From an uncultured Rhizobiaceae group bacterium (lineage in GTDB: Bacteria > Pseudomonadota > Alphaproteobacteria > Rhizobiales > Rhizobiaceae): DNA of 64,000 bases. The position numbers were made by a program, and so were the translations under genes. Location: NCBI GenBank assembly GCA_947501445.1, contig CANMVS010000017.1, positions 1 to 64,000 of the forward strand, written 5' to 3'. Under the pieces are notes generated by a model, which saw only the letters and a program-made list of their open reading frames with translations, was not told the DNA's origin and made no database searches. How positions within the stretch are numbered: position 1 is the first letter of the stretch; the number at the start of each line of letters is the position of its first letter. Positions 34,088 to 43,608 of this stretch are shown here, in pieces.

Positions 34088-35998
34088 ATGGAACCGATAA
34101 TACGGGAAATGGCCACTGACCTGCTGTTGCAGCTCGATGAAGAGGAAAAGTCGGTGCTGGCGACAGCAGCCCAATCGTTGGATGGGGCCACCTTTGGAAA
34201 CAGCCATGCAGCGCAGCGATTGGCTGAAAAACTGCCATCCAGTGTGCAATTGCAACACGATACTGGCCATATTGCCTTTCGATCACAGGCGCTGCGCGAT
34301 GCCTTTGGCACAGTTTTGCGCAATGAAACGGGTGAAAGCCAGTTGGCTTGTGCAATGGCACTTTATGCAAACGGAAAGTTTGTAGAGGCTATTGAACTGG
34401 CGCAATCCGCGGGTGAGTATTCTCAAGCGCTGGAATGGTTCCGTGAACAGGGAAACAGCTTTTTCATGCACCTGCATGGATTGGATGCCTGCCAGCGGAT
34501 CATCGGAAATTTCCCGGTTGAAATGAAGCAGAACAACGCCAGCCTGATACTCGCTCTGGCAATGCATGCCTTGAAATCCGGCAGTGTCAACCGCGCCCGT
34601 CACATCATTCAGCAATATTACGGCCGACAGGCGCTGGACCTTGGCTGGGTTGTCAAAAACAATGGTGAATATTCCCGCGAGTTCAGATCATTTCGGCTGG
34701 TTATGTCGATCTATGAAGATGCAACGGTCAGCAATGCAGTGCGTGATGCCATGTTCAACCTGCTTGGCGAATTTGAACTGGATGATCACCTCAACCGCGG
34801 CGGCGTTTACAACACTATGCTTGAAGTATGCATACAGCGTCAGCAACTGGATGCGGCCGAAGAAATGGCCAATCGTGCGATCCATCACTATAAGCTTGCA
34901 AATGCGCATCTTCTCGTCTTCTACATTGAACTTCATCGCGCGGTTTTCTCGCTCGTTCGGGGGGTGATCTCCGAGGTGGAAAGTGCCACACAGGCTGCTG
35001 ATCTGGCGCTGTCACAAGTCACATTCAACACCCCGACGGATCATCGGCTCCTGGGATTGATCAAGGCGGTTCTGTCATACGAAAAGGGCGATTCTGTCCA
35101 GCTGGTCCGCTTCCTCAATGAAGAGTTTGACAAATTTGCCTATGGCGAATTGTGGCCAACGATTACCGAACTTGCGCTCTATTACGGCTCACTTGCCATC
35201 AGTGGTGAGCTCGGCATATCCGCAGCGCGCGCCTTTCTTGATAAGTGGCGCATCCAGGAATGGCGCTCGCGACGGTTCAATTTTGTTATCACGGTGCGTC
35301 AGGTCGACATACTACAGGATCACAACCGCTGGCAGGAAGCCTGCGATCTGCTCACCAGCGTTCAGTCCCGCATTAACCTGACGTGGGTCGAAAGCGCTGA
35401 GGAGGCGCTGGGCCTGCTTGATGATACGCGTGAAATTGCCGTCGCATTTGCCTGGATGCGACATCTTATTCGTGATTCAACAAAGGATCCGATGCGCCTG
35501 CGCCAGCTTGAGCATTTCCAAAGCAATCCTCATATCAACGACCGCCAGCGCAGCACGCTGACCCTGTGGATCGCCTATCTCGCACGTGCACAAAAGGATA
35601 TGACGCGTGCACGAAGCCAGTTTACCAAAGTGCTGGAACATGCCGCCCGCATGGGTGTTGTCAGTCATTTGGTCGGGGACCGGGATATTCTGGATAAGCT
35701 GATGGACGACAAGCGCATCAGTCAATTCGCCCGCGCTGTGCCGGGTGCTGGCGATATTTTGCGCAAACTCGATGGGTTTCATGCCGGTAGCCGTCAAAAT
35801 ACGTCAGGCCTTACACGACAGGAAATGCGGGTGCTTTTGCTGGTAGCGGAAGGGGCTTCAAACAAGTTTGCAGCCCGACAACTCAACCTTTCGGAAGCAA
35901 CTGTGAAGTTCCATCTCGGCAATGTTTTCCGCAAAATGGGATGCCGAAAGCGAACAGAAGCGGTGGCCGCCGCGCGTGCCCTGAATTGGGTTTCTTAG
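34088..35998 (+). CDS. LuxR-type regulator resembling MalT/LAL proteins without the NTPase domain
   Basis: A 636-residue protein. The C-terminal helix-turn-helix is of the LuxR/GerE class (LTRQEMRVLLLVAEGASNKF then AARQLNLSEATVKFHLGNVF). Residues about 80-560 are helical, TPR-like repeats. The first 60 residues resemble the segment that follows the NACHT-like ATPase of MalT-type (LAL) regulators, but the Walker motifs are absent and upstream DNA does not encode them. Full LALs are about 900 residues. It lies 170 bp before, and on the same strand as, the transport operon starting at 36169, and is the obvious candidate regulator. Ligand sensing by the repeat region is inference. Confidence 0.8.
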   Translation: MEPIIREMATDLLLQLDEEEKSVLATAAQSLDGATFGNSHAAQRLAEKLPSSVQLQHDTGHIAFRSQALRDAFGTVLRNETGESQLACAMALYANGKFVEAIELAQSAGEYSQALEWFREQGNSFFMHLHGLDACQRIIGNFPVEMKQNNASLILALAMHALKSGSVNRARHIIQQYYGRQALDLGWVVKNNGEYSREFRSFRLVMSIYEDATVSNAVRDAMFNLLGEFELDDHLNRGGVYNTMLEVCIQRQQLDAAEEMANRAIHHYKLANAHLLVFYIELHRAVFSLVRGVISEVESATQAADLALSQVTFNTPTDHRLLGLIKAVLSYEKGDSVQLVRFLNEEFDKFAYGELWPTITELALYYGSLAISGELGISAARAFLDKWRIQEWRSRRFNFVITVRQVDILQDHNRWQEACDLLTSVQSRINLTWVESAEEALGLLDDTREIAVAFAWMRHLIRDSTKDPMRLRQLEHFQSNPHINDRQRSTLTLWIAYLARAQKDMTRARSQFTKVLEHAARMGVVSHLVGDRDILDKLMDDKRISQFARAVPGAGDILRKLDGFHAGSRQNTSGLTRQEMRVLLLVAEGASNKFAARQLNLSEATVKFHLGNVFRKMGCRKRTEAVAAARALNWVS

Positions 35999-36022
35999 AC
36001 TTTTGGCGCACAAAAAATACCA

Positions 36023-36054
36023 AAAACCTATACCGATTTGATGAAAACCTATAC
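36023..36054 (+). promoter_or_regulatory. Direct repeats AAAACCTATAC spaced by 21 bp upstream of the transport operon
   Basis: The 11-mer AAAACCTATAC occurs at 36023-36033 and again at 36044-36054, that is two helical turns apart. Such same-face direct repeats are typical of activator sites, and MalT-type regulators bind direct repeats. It sits 115 bp before the first permease start. Binding by the LAL-like protein just upstream is inference. Confidence 0.5.
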
Positions 36055-36168
36055 TTTTCAGCGATTGTGACAAATGAATTGAAGCAGCAGTCTATGGCCA
36101 GATAATTCATCGGGTTGAGATTGGGACGGCGAAAATTCTCCAATCTGCCCTTGTCAGGCGGGCGGGAC

Positions 36169-37197
36169 ATGCAGACAAACCCCATCAATTTGATGCTCAG
36201 GCGGCTTATCGGCTTTGCTGGTGTCATGCTGGTCCTGTCTGCGATGATTTTCATTTTGGCGCGCATTGTACCGGGTGATCCGGCCCGCATTGCACTGGGT
36301 CCGCGGGCCTCACAGCAGCAGGTCGACGAGATGCGCGTCGAGATGGGGCTGGATGCACCTCTTTATCAACAATATGGCGAATACGTCTGGAATGGGCTTA
36401 GGGGCGACTTCGGCAAATCCCTGATATCAGGCCGCTCTGTCAGTGATGAGATTTTGACGTTGCTGCCAGCAACGCTGGAACTTGTGATTGTCACCGTATT
36501 GCTGATTGTCCTTTTGTCGATACCGCTTGGCGTGTTGACAGCGCGTTACCGCAATACCTGGATAGATAATTTCGGCCGGTTTTTCTCGATCGTCGGCGTT
36601 ACCATGCCGAGTTTTTTGTTTGCAATATTGCTGCAACTTCTGGCTGCCAACTATCTGACGGACTGGCCGGTGCTCGGGCGCATCGACTATCGCCTGACCA
36701 TACCGGACGGACCGACTGGCATGTTGCTGGTGGACTCTCTTGTGCATGGCGATTGGCGACTATTTGGCAGCGCCCTGCAACACCTGGCATTTCCAGCACT
36801 GGCGCTGGCCATGGCCGGGATCGGACAGATAACCCGGATCACCCGCTCGGCAATGATAGAGCATCAGCGCCGTGACCATGTTCTGACACTCAAGTCATTC
36901 GGTGTGCCGGACCATGTTATCATTTTCAGATACCTGCTGAAACTTTCATCCATAGCGCCGCTGACCATTATGGGGCTGGAATTTGCCTCGCTGATTGGCA
37001 ATGCCTTTGTTGTGGAGCTTGTATTCTCCTGGGGTGGGTTTGCCTCCTATGGGCTTGAGGCCATTTTGCAAAAGGACCTCAATGCCGTGATGGCCGTTGT
37101 TCTAGTGTCCGGGTTCTTTTTTGTCGTCGCCAATCTGGTGATTGATGCTGTTTTGTTGGTGATCGATCCGCGCCTGCGTTTCAAGGAGGCCGATTGA
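36169..37197 (+). CDS. Oligopeptide-type ABC permease (DppB/OppB family), first gene of operon
   Basis: A 342-residue inner-membrane permease with six helices. The N-terminal region has FILARIVPGDPARIALGPRA and LGLDAPLYQQYGEYV, which mark the DppB/OppB branch. The docking loop is DHVLTLKSFGVPDHVIIFRY, and the end is LLVIDPRLRFKEAD. The ATG at 36169 is preceded by a purine-rich GGCGGG. A TTG 18 codons upstream gives an unlikely N-terminus. It overlaps the next permease gene by ATGA and begins an operon of seven genes with tight spacing. Confidence 0.92.
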   Translation: MQTNPINLMLRRLIGFAGVMLVLSAMIFILARIVPGDPARIALGPRASQQQVDEMRVEMGLDAPLYQQYGEYVWNGLRGDFGKSLISGRSVSDEILTLLPATLELVIVTVLLIVLLSIPLGVLTARYRNTWIDNFGRFFSIVGVTMPSFLFAILLQLLAANYLTDWPVLGRIDYRLTIPDGPTGMLLVDSLVHGDWRLFGSALQHLAFPALALAMAGIGQITRITRSAMIEHQRRDHVLTLKSFGVPDHVIIFRYLLKLSSIAPLTIMGLEFASLIGNAFVVELVFSWGGFASYGLEAILQKDLNAVMAVVLVSGFFFVVANLVIDAVLLVIDPRLRFKEAD

Positions 37198-38072
37198 TGT
37201 CGATTGTGTCCAATGACAGTCCGGCGGTGCTTTCAACACGCTACATGGCCTGGTATCGTTTTTCCCGCAATCCGTCGGCTGTCATCGGTGGCTTGATGGT
37301 GCTGTCGGTATTCTTTGTCGCCCTGTTTGCACCACTGCTGGTGCCCTATCCCGATGACGTGGGTGCCGCGGTGAATTTCCGTATCAGGCATATGCCACCC
37401 GACTGGTCCCACTGGATGGGCACGGACAAGGTTGGCCGGGATATCCTGACCCGCGTCATCTATGGATTTCGCATATCACTCCTGCTTGTTGTCGGGGTTT
37501 TGGGTGTCGCCGTGCCTGTTGGCACTGCTCTTGGTATGATGGCCGGATATTTCAGCGGACTGACCGAGAAAATCATAACCGGCTTTACCAATGTGATGCT
37601 GGCCATTCCGCCGCTGATCATGGCATTGGCCATCGGCAATGTGCTGGAACCAAACCTGACCAACGCCATGCTGGCCATCACCCTGCTGTGGTGGACTTGG
37701 CATGCCCGGTTGATTTACCGGGTATCGAAATCGATTGCGACAGAAGATTTTGTCGAGGCGGCAAGGCTTGCCGGGGCCAGCCACTGGCATGTGCTCACGC
37801 GGGAAATTCTGCCCAATTGCGTGTCGGTTATTTCGGTCAAGACCACACTTGATGCAGCTTTTGTCATTCTGTTTGGCGCAACACTGTCGTTCCTCGGCCT
37901 GGGGGTGAAACCGCCTACGCCGGACCTTGGTTCGATGGTGGCTGATGGACGTCAGTTTCTGCCTGAAATGTGGTGGGAAGTGCTGGGGCCGGGGTTTGCC
38001 ATATTCTATGCGACGCTTGGGTTCAACCTGCTCGGCGATGGTCTTCGCGACATGTTTGACGTGGAGGTTTGA
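37194..38072 (+). CDS. Oligopeptide-type ABC permease (DppC/OppC family)
   Basis: A 292-residue permease. The N-terminal helix (SAVIGGLMVLSVFFVALFAP) is followed by the periplasmic landmark HWMGTDKVGRDILTRVIYGF. The docking loop EDFVEAARLAGASHWHVLTR and the C-terminal AIFYATLGFNLLGDGLRDMF are characteristic. It overlaps both neighbouring genes and forms a channel with the DppB-like partner. It differs clearly from the DppC-like protein at 2489-3409, so the two transporters are not recent duplicates. Confidence 0.92.
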   Translation: MMSIVSNDSPAVLSTRYMAWYRFSRNPSAVIGGLMVLSVFFVALFAPLLVPYPDDVGAAVNFRIRHMPPDWSHWMGTDKVGRDILTRVIYGFRISLLLVVGVLGVAVPVGTALGMMAGYFSGLTEKIITGFTNVMLAIPPLIMALAIGNVLEPNLTNAMLAITLLWWTWHARLIYRVSKSIATEDFVEAARLAGASHWHVLTREILPNCVSVISVKTTLDAAFVILFGATLSFLGLGVKPPTPDLGSMVADGRQFLPEMWWEVLGPGFAIFYATLGFNLLGDGLRDMFDVEV

Positions 38073-38074
38073 GG

Positions 38075-39754
38075 ATGAGCAAGCTTCTTGAAATACAAAA
38101 TCTCAGCGTTTCCTTCCGCAACTACGGTCTGCAGAACAATGTATTGAACAAGGTCGCTCTGGCTGTGCCGGAAGGTGGGCGTGTTGCCCTGATCGGTGAA
38201 ACCGGTTCGGGCAAGTCGGTAACCAGCAAGGCCATATTGGGGACATTGCCACCCAATGCGATCATCGAAAGTGGCTCCATTCGCTTTGACGGTGAAGATG
38301 TGCTGATGCTGTCGCACAGCAGACGTGAAGCGATGAAGGGCACAGCATTTTCGATTATCATGCAGGACCCGCTGAGTTCGTTCAATCCGGTGTTTCGTAT
38401 CGGGCGCCACCTTGATGACGTCCTGCGGTTTGCCGATCGGCGCCTTGGCGAAAAATCGGGTGTGTCCGATCGCCGTGAGCGTATCGATCAGGTCCTGCGG
38501 CAGGTTCAGCTTTCTGACACCAGACGGGTTTTCAATGCCTATCCCGCGCAACTATCAGGCGGCATGCGCCAGCGTGTGCTGATCGCTCTGGCACTGCTGC
38601 ACCAGCCGCGCCTGCTGATCGCTGATGAACCCGGAACAGCTCTGGACGTGACAACCCAGGACGAAATCATGAAGCTGATCAATCGGCTGGTGTCCGACAA
38701 TGGTCTGTCACTATTGATGATCACGCATAATCTTGGCGTTGTGCGCAAGATGGCTGATGATATTTATGTCATGCGTCAGGGCGAAATTGTGGAATCGGGG
38801 CAATTCTCATCCCTTTTGAAAGCCCCAAAAAAGGCCTATACGCGCGCGCTCATCGCAGCAATTCCACCACTTTATGGTGCCGGGGTTAAGGATCAGCAGC
38901 CGATTGAAGATGAGCCCATCGTCACATTGTCAAATGTATCGAAGACCTTCAGTGAAAAACTGTTGATCGGTAAAGGACAGTCCCATCAGGCGGTGAAGGA
39001 TGTTTCCCTGACACTTGCACGCGGCGAAATATTTGGCCTTGCCGGTGAATCGGGCTCAGGCAAAACGACGGTTGCGCGCATGATAATGGGATTGATCAAT
39101 CCGAGCGCAGGAAGCATTTCGGTTGATGGCTTTGAGGTGGGCGCACAACGTGATGGCACCGACCTTCGCAGCCTCATCCAGATTGTCTATCAGAACCCGG
39201 GCACCTCTCTCAACCCGAAACGGTCCGTGGGGCAGACCCTGCAGGTGCCCTTGATATTTGCCGGTCTCGACCGGCAGGCAATAGAAATCCGGGTTCAGGA
39301 ACTTCTGTCCCAGGTAGAGCTACCGGCGCACTTTGTTTCAAAATATCCACACGAACTGTCCGGTGGTCAAAAACAGCGTGTCGCCATTGCCCGTGCTCTG
39401 GCCGCCAATCCTAAAATTATTGTATTGGACGAACCCACATCAGCCCTTGATGTGTCCGTCCAGAAAAATGTTATCGATCTGCTCCAGCGCCTGCGTGATG
39501 AGTTGTCTCTGACCTATCTGTTCATCTCTCACGACCTTTCGCTGATGCGCAATTTCTGCAGTCGCATTGCCATCATGTTGCGCGGTGAACTTGTCGAAAT
39601 CGGTGAACCCCGGACTGTCTTTGCTGATCCTCAACAGGCCTATACCCGCGCGTTGATTGCGGCAGTGCCGGTGATGAGTGACGAGGAAGACCGGTTGAAA
39701 CCGGAATCCAAACCAGAAGAACGACGCCGGTTTCTCGCCGATGCGATCGTTTGA
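38075..39754 (+). CDS. Fused DppD-DppF-type ABC transporter ATPase
   Basis: A 559-residue protein with two complete ATPase domains. The first (about 5-265) has Walker A GETGSGKSV, signature LSGGMRQRV and Walker B LLIADEPGTALDV. The second (about 290-545) has GESGSGKTTVA, LSGGQKQRVAIARAL and IIVLDEPTSALDV. Both catalytic glutamates are present. Fusion of the two ATPases is common in alphaproteobacterial peptide and glutathione-type importers. The ATG at 38075 lies three bases beyond the previous stop codon; TTG at 38069 is less likely. The first domain has EPGTALDV where EPTTALDV is usual, probably harmless. The first half might also serve the ATPase-less transporter at 2489-6008, but that is speculation. 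Confidence 0.93.
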   Translation: MSKLLEIQNLSVSFRNYGLQNNVLNKVALAVPEGGRVALIGETGSGKSVTSKAILGTLPPNAIIESGSIRFDGEDVLMLSHSRREAMKGTAFSIIMQDPLSSFNPVFRIGRHLDDVLRFADRRLGEKSGVSDRRERIDQVLRQVQLSDTRRVFNAYPAQLSGGMRQRVLIALALLHQPRLLIADEPGTALDVTTQDEIMKLINRLVSDNGLSLLMITHNLGVVRKMADDIYVMRQGEIVESGQFSSLLKAPKKAYTRALIAAIPPLYGAGVKDQQPIEDEPIVTLSNVSKTFSEKLLIGKGQSHQAVKDVSLTLARGEIFGLAGESGSGKTTVARMIMGLINPSAGSISVDGFEVGAQRDGTDLRSLIQIVYQNPGTSLNPKRSVGQTLQVPLIFAGLDRQAIEIRVQELLSQVELPAHFVSKYPHELSGGQKQRVAIARALAANPKIIVLDEPTSALDVSVQKNVIDLLQRLRDELSLTYLFISHDLSLMRNFCSRIAIMLRGELVEIGEPRTVFADPQQAYTRALIAAVPVMSDEEDRLKPESKPEERRRFLADAIV

Positions 39755-39780
39755 TTATGAAGTCAAAAAGTTAGGAGAAC

Positions 39781-41349
39781 ATGGTGTATCGATTGGGAAT
39801 TGATGTTGGTGGAACCAACACGGATGCGGTCATCATGCATGGTCGCGCGGTGCTTGCCGGTTTCAAGGCTTCCACGACCCCGGATGTAACAACCGGCGTG
39901 ATTGAAGCGCTTGAGGGTGCGATCAGCAAAGCTGGTGTCGATCGGGCAAAAATTGACAAGGTGATGATTGGCACGACCCATTTCACCAATGCCGTTATTG
40001 AGCGCAAACACCTCAATGCGGTCGCTGCCGTTCGTCTCGGACTACCGGCGACAGCCTGTTTGCCGCCGATGGTTGACTGGCCGAGTGATCTGCGTGAAGC
40101 GTCCGGAAACACCGGTTATATGGTGCGTGGCGGCTACGAATTTGACGGCCGGGAAATCGCCCCGTTGGATACCGATGAAATTGACCGCATTTGTGATGAC
40201 ATCAATACCCGCAAAATTCAGGTGGCCTCGGTCAGCTCTGTTTTCAGCCCTATCAACCGGCAGATGGAGGAGGCAGCACGCGACCAGATGCTGCAAAAGT
40301 GCCCGGATCTTTCGGTCGTACTGTCAAGTGATATCGGGCGCATAGGCCTTCTGGAACGTGAGAGTGCTGCGATCATGAATGCCAGTCTTCTGGCCTTGAG
40401 CGTGCGCACGGTAGACGCATTTTCCGCAGCCCTGATCTCCGCAGGGTTAACGTGCGATTTTTACATTACCCAAAATGACGGAACCTTGATGAATGCCCAG
40501 ACCGTCAAACGTTTCCCGGTTCTGACATTTGCCTCCGGTCCAACCAATTCAATGCGCGGAGCGGCTTTTCTCACCGGTGAAAAGAGCGGTATTGTCGTTG
40601 ATATCGGCGGTACAACGACCGATGTCGGCGCACTTCAACAGGGCTTTCCACGCCAGGCGGCAACTGTTGTTGATATTGGTGGTGTGCGCACAAATTTCCG
40701 CATGCCCGATGTCTTCTCGATTGGTCTTGGGGGCGGTTCGCTGGTCAAGCGTCAGCACGATGAGCAGGTAACTGTTGGGCCGCAATCGGTTGGCTATCGG
40801 ATTACCAGTCAGGCCCAGGTGTTTGGCGGAGATACGCTGACGGCCACCGACATCGTAGTTGCACTTGGAGAGGGCGGCATCGGTGATGCATCCAGGGTGG
40901 CCAACCTCGACCCGCAGGTGCTTGGCAAGGCCCGCGAAGCCATTACCCAAATGCTTGAACGCGCTGTGGAGCGCAGCCGCATATCGCCTGAGCCCATTCC
41001 TGTTATTGCGGTCGGCGGCGGGTCGATACTCATGCCCGATAAACTGGCAGATCTTGATGTCATTCGCCCGGAAAATTTTTCGGTTGCCAATGCGGTTGGC
41101 GCGGCCATTGCCCAAATCAGCGGCGAGGTCGATCGAATATATGCGCTTGAAAACGGACTGACCCGCGAGGAATGCCTGGAGCAGGCAGCGGCGGAAGCCA
41201 CACAAAAGGCAGTCGCGTCCGGCGCAATTCTGGAGACGATTGAAACGATAGAGCGCGAAGATGTGCCGCTTGCCTATCTGCCGGGCAATGCCACACGCAT
41301 CCACGTCAAGGTCGTCGGTGAGATGGAGGGTGCAGATGCTAACCCGTAA
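39781..41349 (+). CDS. Hydantoinase/oxoprolinase-family protein (HyuA-like, short form)
   Basis: A 522-residue protein of the hydantoinase A/5-oxoprolinase family, which opens cyclic amides with ATP. The N-terminal phosphate-binding loop reads RLGIDVGGTNTDAVIMHGRA and the second one GIVVDIGGTTTDVGALQQGF. HFTNAVIERKHL, IGLGGGSLVKR and IAVGGGSIL are further family marks. It is about 150 residues shorter than HyuA of hydantoin operons and has no HyuB partner. Proteins of this short type are found beside DUF917 genes, as here. The start codon ATG at 39781 follows TTAGGAGAAC. It lies 27 bp after the ATPase gene. The actual ring opened is unknown. Confidence 0.85.
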   Translation: MVYRLGIDVGGTNTDAVIMHGRAVLAGFKASTTPDVTTGVIEALEGAISKAGVDRAKIDKVMIGTTHFTNAVIERKHLNAVAAVRLGLPATACLPPMVDWPSDLREASGNTGYMVRGGYEFDGREIAPLDTDEIDRICDDINTRKIQVASVSSVFSPINRQMEEAARDQMLQKCPDLSVVLSSDIGRIGLLERESAAIMNASLLALSVRTVDAFSAALISAGLTCDFYITQNDGTLMNAQTVKRFPVLTFASGPTNSMRGAAFLTGEKSGIVVDIGGTTTDVGALQQGFPRQAATVVDIGGVRTNFRMPDVFSIGLGGGSLVKRQHDEQVTVGPQSVGYRITSQAQVFGGDTLTATDIVVALGEGGIGDASRVANLDPQVLGKAREAITQMLERAVERSRISPEPIPVIAVGGGSILMPDKLADLDVIRPENFSVANAVGAAIAQISGEVDRIYALENGLTREECLEQAAAEATQKAVASGAILETIETIEREDVPLAYLPGNATRIHVKVVGEMEGADANP

Positions 41350-42463
41350 CGCCGGCCTGATGACGCTGGATGAAAATGATGTTGAAGCGCTTGAAATCGG
41401 TTCTGCAATTATGGGGACCGGCGGTGGCGGCAATCCGTACATCGGTAAGCTGCGTGCCCTGCAGGTTCTGCGTGAAGGCCGGCAAATGCGTATCATGCCG
41501 CTGGACGCGTTGCCTGATGATGCCAAAGTCGTCTCTTTGGGTGGTATTGGTGCACCGCTGATATCCCACGAACGCATCAAGGAAGGCAGAGAGGGCCTGC
41601 GCTGCATCCGTGCACTGGAAGAAAGGCTTGGTTTCAAAATCGATGCCATCGCCTGTGAGGAAATCGGCGGTCAAAATGCCATGGAACCGCTTATTGTTGC
41701 CGCGCTGGCTGACCTGCCGGTTGTCGATTGCGATGGCATGGGGCGCGCATTCCCTGAGATGCAGATGACGACCTATTCAATCTATGGTCACCGCAGTACA
41801 CCCAGTGTCATGTGTGATCTGCATGGCAATGTGGTCATATTCGACCATGCTGTTACCGAGCTCTGGCACGAGCGGCTGGCCCGAGCCTGCGTCATTGCCC
41901 AGGGCGGTGCATCGACCCTTGCCAGTGCGCCAATGGCCGGCGTTTTTGTCAAAAGATTTGCCATTCCCCATTCGTACAGCCGCGCGATTGCGCTCGGAAA
42001 TACAGTGCGCGAGGCACAAAAGAACAATGATGATCCTGTCGCCGCCATTTGTCGAACCGAAGGCGGGCAATGTGTTTTTACCGGCAAGATCAGCGATGTC
42101 AAACGGCAGTTACAGGGCGGGTTTGTTACCGGAGAGGCGTCAATTGAAGGTTTCGATGTCTTTCAGGATGATCAGGCCAAGATAACAATTCAAAATGAAT
42201 ATCTGGTCTTTTCGCGCAACGGTATCACCGAAGTCATTGTGCCGGACCTGATTGTTATTCTCGACATTGATTCAGGTGAGGCCATCTCCACCGAACTGCT
42301 GCGTTATGGCCAACGCATCAGCGTTCTTGCGCTGCCCTGTCATGCGTTATTGCGCACCCCGGAAGCACTGGCGGTCGTTGGTCCTGGTGGGTTTGGGCTT
42401 GGGAATCTCAATTATCTGCCCCTGCAGGATGCGGGTGTAACGCAGGAAGGAACAGATGCATGA
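41336..42463 (+). CDS. DUF917-family protein, paralogue 1
   Basis: A 375-residue protein of family DUF917. The N-terminal GSAIMGTGGGGNPYIGKL and the segment VDCDGMGRAFPEMQMTTYSI are its signatures. From memory, the family has been renamed after an S-methyl-thiohydantoin desulfurase domain, which would fit a thiohydantoin or hydantoin pathway; I cannot check this here. The start at 41336 overlaps the end of the HyuA-like gene by 14 bp and follows GGAGGG. It is clearly paralogous to the next gene, and the two may form a hetero-oligomer. No signal peptide; cytoplasmic. Confidence 0.83.
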   Translation: MLTRNAGLMTLDENDVEALEIGSAIMGTGGGGNPYIGKLRALQVLREGRQMRIMPLDALPDDAKVVSLGGIGAPLISHERIKEGREGLRCIRALEERLGFKIDAIACEEIGGQNAMEPLIVAALADLPVVDCDGMGRAFPEMQMTTYSIYGHRSTPSVMCDLHGNVVIFDHAVTELWHERLARACVIAQGGASTLASAPMAGVFVKRFAIPHSYSRAIALGNTVREAQKNNDDPVAAICRTEGGQCVFTGKISDVKRQLQGGFVTGEASIEGFDVFQDDQAKITIQNEYLVFSRNGITEVIVPDLIVILDIDSGEAISTELLRYGQRISVLALPCHALLRTPEALAVVGPGGFGLGNLNYLPLQDAGVTQEGTDA

Positions 42464-43548
42464 CCGCGTTTACTATTGGTGAAGATGACATGGAAGCGAT
42501 CGCCACGGGCGGGGCTTTTTTGGGAACCGGGGGCGGAGGTGATCCCTATATCGGCAAACTGATGGCGCAATCGGCGATCAGTCAATTTGGCCCTGTTAAG
42601 GTCCTTCCGGCAGAAAGTGTGCCCGACGACTGGTTGTGTGTGCCGGTCTGCATGATGGGGGCACCGACTGTAATGGTCGAGAAATTGCCCAGCGGTGATG
42701 AGGCAGGCAGGGCGCTTGAACAATTGGAGGCATTTCTCGGGCGCAAGGCAGATGCACTGATATGCATTGAGGCCGGCGGCTTGAACTCGACGATCCCATT
42801 TGCCGTGGCCGCTGCCACGGGATTGCCGCTGATTGATGGCGATGGCATGGGCCGGGCCTTTCCGGAGCTGCAGATGGTCAGTTTTACCATGCAGGGCGTT
42901 TCCGCCACCCCCATGGTCATCGCTGATGAAAAGGGCAATTCCTCCGTTATCAACGCCGTCTCAAACCTGTGGACGGAACGATTGGCCAGGTCGCAAACCG
43001 TCGAAATGGGCGGTGCTGCACTTGTTGCACTTTATCCCATGAGTGGCGCCCAGGTGAAGCAGGGGATATTGCGCAATACGCTTTCCCTCATTCGGGAAAT
43101 CGGGCAGATCATCGTTGGTGAGCGGGCAGAAAACCGGAACCCCGCAGACGCGCTTGTATCCCGGTTGAATGGCAAACGCCTGCTGACCGGCAGGGTTGTC
43201 GATATAGAGCGAAAAACCGAAGGCGGCTTTGCGCGTGGCCAGGCCATCCTCAATGGCATGGATGAGCATGAGGGACAGACCTTCAGGGTCAATTTTCAAA
43301 ATGAATTTCTTATCGCACTGAACGAGGCTGATCAGCCATTGGCTGTAACGCCGGATCTGATTTGTGCCGTTGATGCGGATGGCGGCCTTCCGGTGACAAC
43401 CGAGCAACTGCGATTCGGCCTGGCGGTGACCATGATTGGCCTGCCGTGCGATCCGCAATGGCGAACGCAGGCGGGCATTGATCTGGTTGGACCGGATTAT
43501 TTCGGCTACCCGCAAGCCTATTCGCCGCTAGAGCAACTACCACTTTGA
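42460..43548 (+). CDS. DUF917-family protein, paralogue 2
   Basis: A 362-residue paralogue of the preceding gene, overlapping it by ATGA. Signatures: GGAFLGTGGGGDPYIGKLMA and LIDGDGMGRAFPELQMVSFT. The C-terminal half has the cofactor-free look of the family: LTGRVVDIERKTEGGFARGQ and FRVNFQNEFLIALNEADQPL. Tandem DUF917 pairs with a HyuA-like gene and an ABC importer are seen in other bacteria, though the complete reaction is not established. Being translationally coupled to its paralogue suggests an equimolar complex. Confidence 0.83.
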   Translation: MTAFTIGEDDMEAIATGGAFLGTGGGGDPYIGKLMAQSAISQFGPVKVLPAESVPDDWLCVPVCMMGAPTVMVEKLPSGDEAGRALEQLEAFLGRKADALICIEAGGLNSTIPFAVAAATGLPLIDGDGMGRAFPELQMVSFTMQGVSATPMVIADEKGNSSVINAVSNLWTERLARSQTVEMGGAALVALYPMSGAQVKQGILRNTLSLIREIGQIIVGERAENRNPADALVSRLNGKRLLTGRVVDIERKTEGGFARGQAILNGMDEHEGQTFRVNFQNEFLIALNEADQPLAVTPDLICAVDADGGLPVTTEQLRFGLAVTMIGLPCDPQWRTQAGIDLVGPDYFGYPQAYSPLEQLPL

Positions 43549-43608
43549 AGGGCAGCAATGCCACGGGAACACAGTATTGACCACGAAACGAAGAAGAAGG
43601 AGTGTAAA

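Noticed and set aside
40549-41649. 366-codon minus-strand open frame
   Set aside because: It is antisense to the HyuA-like and DUF917 genes, which are part of an overlapping operon. Composition is typical of a shadow frame.
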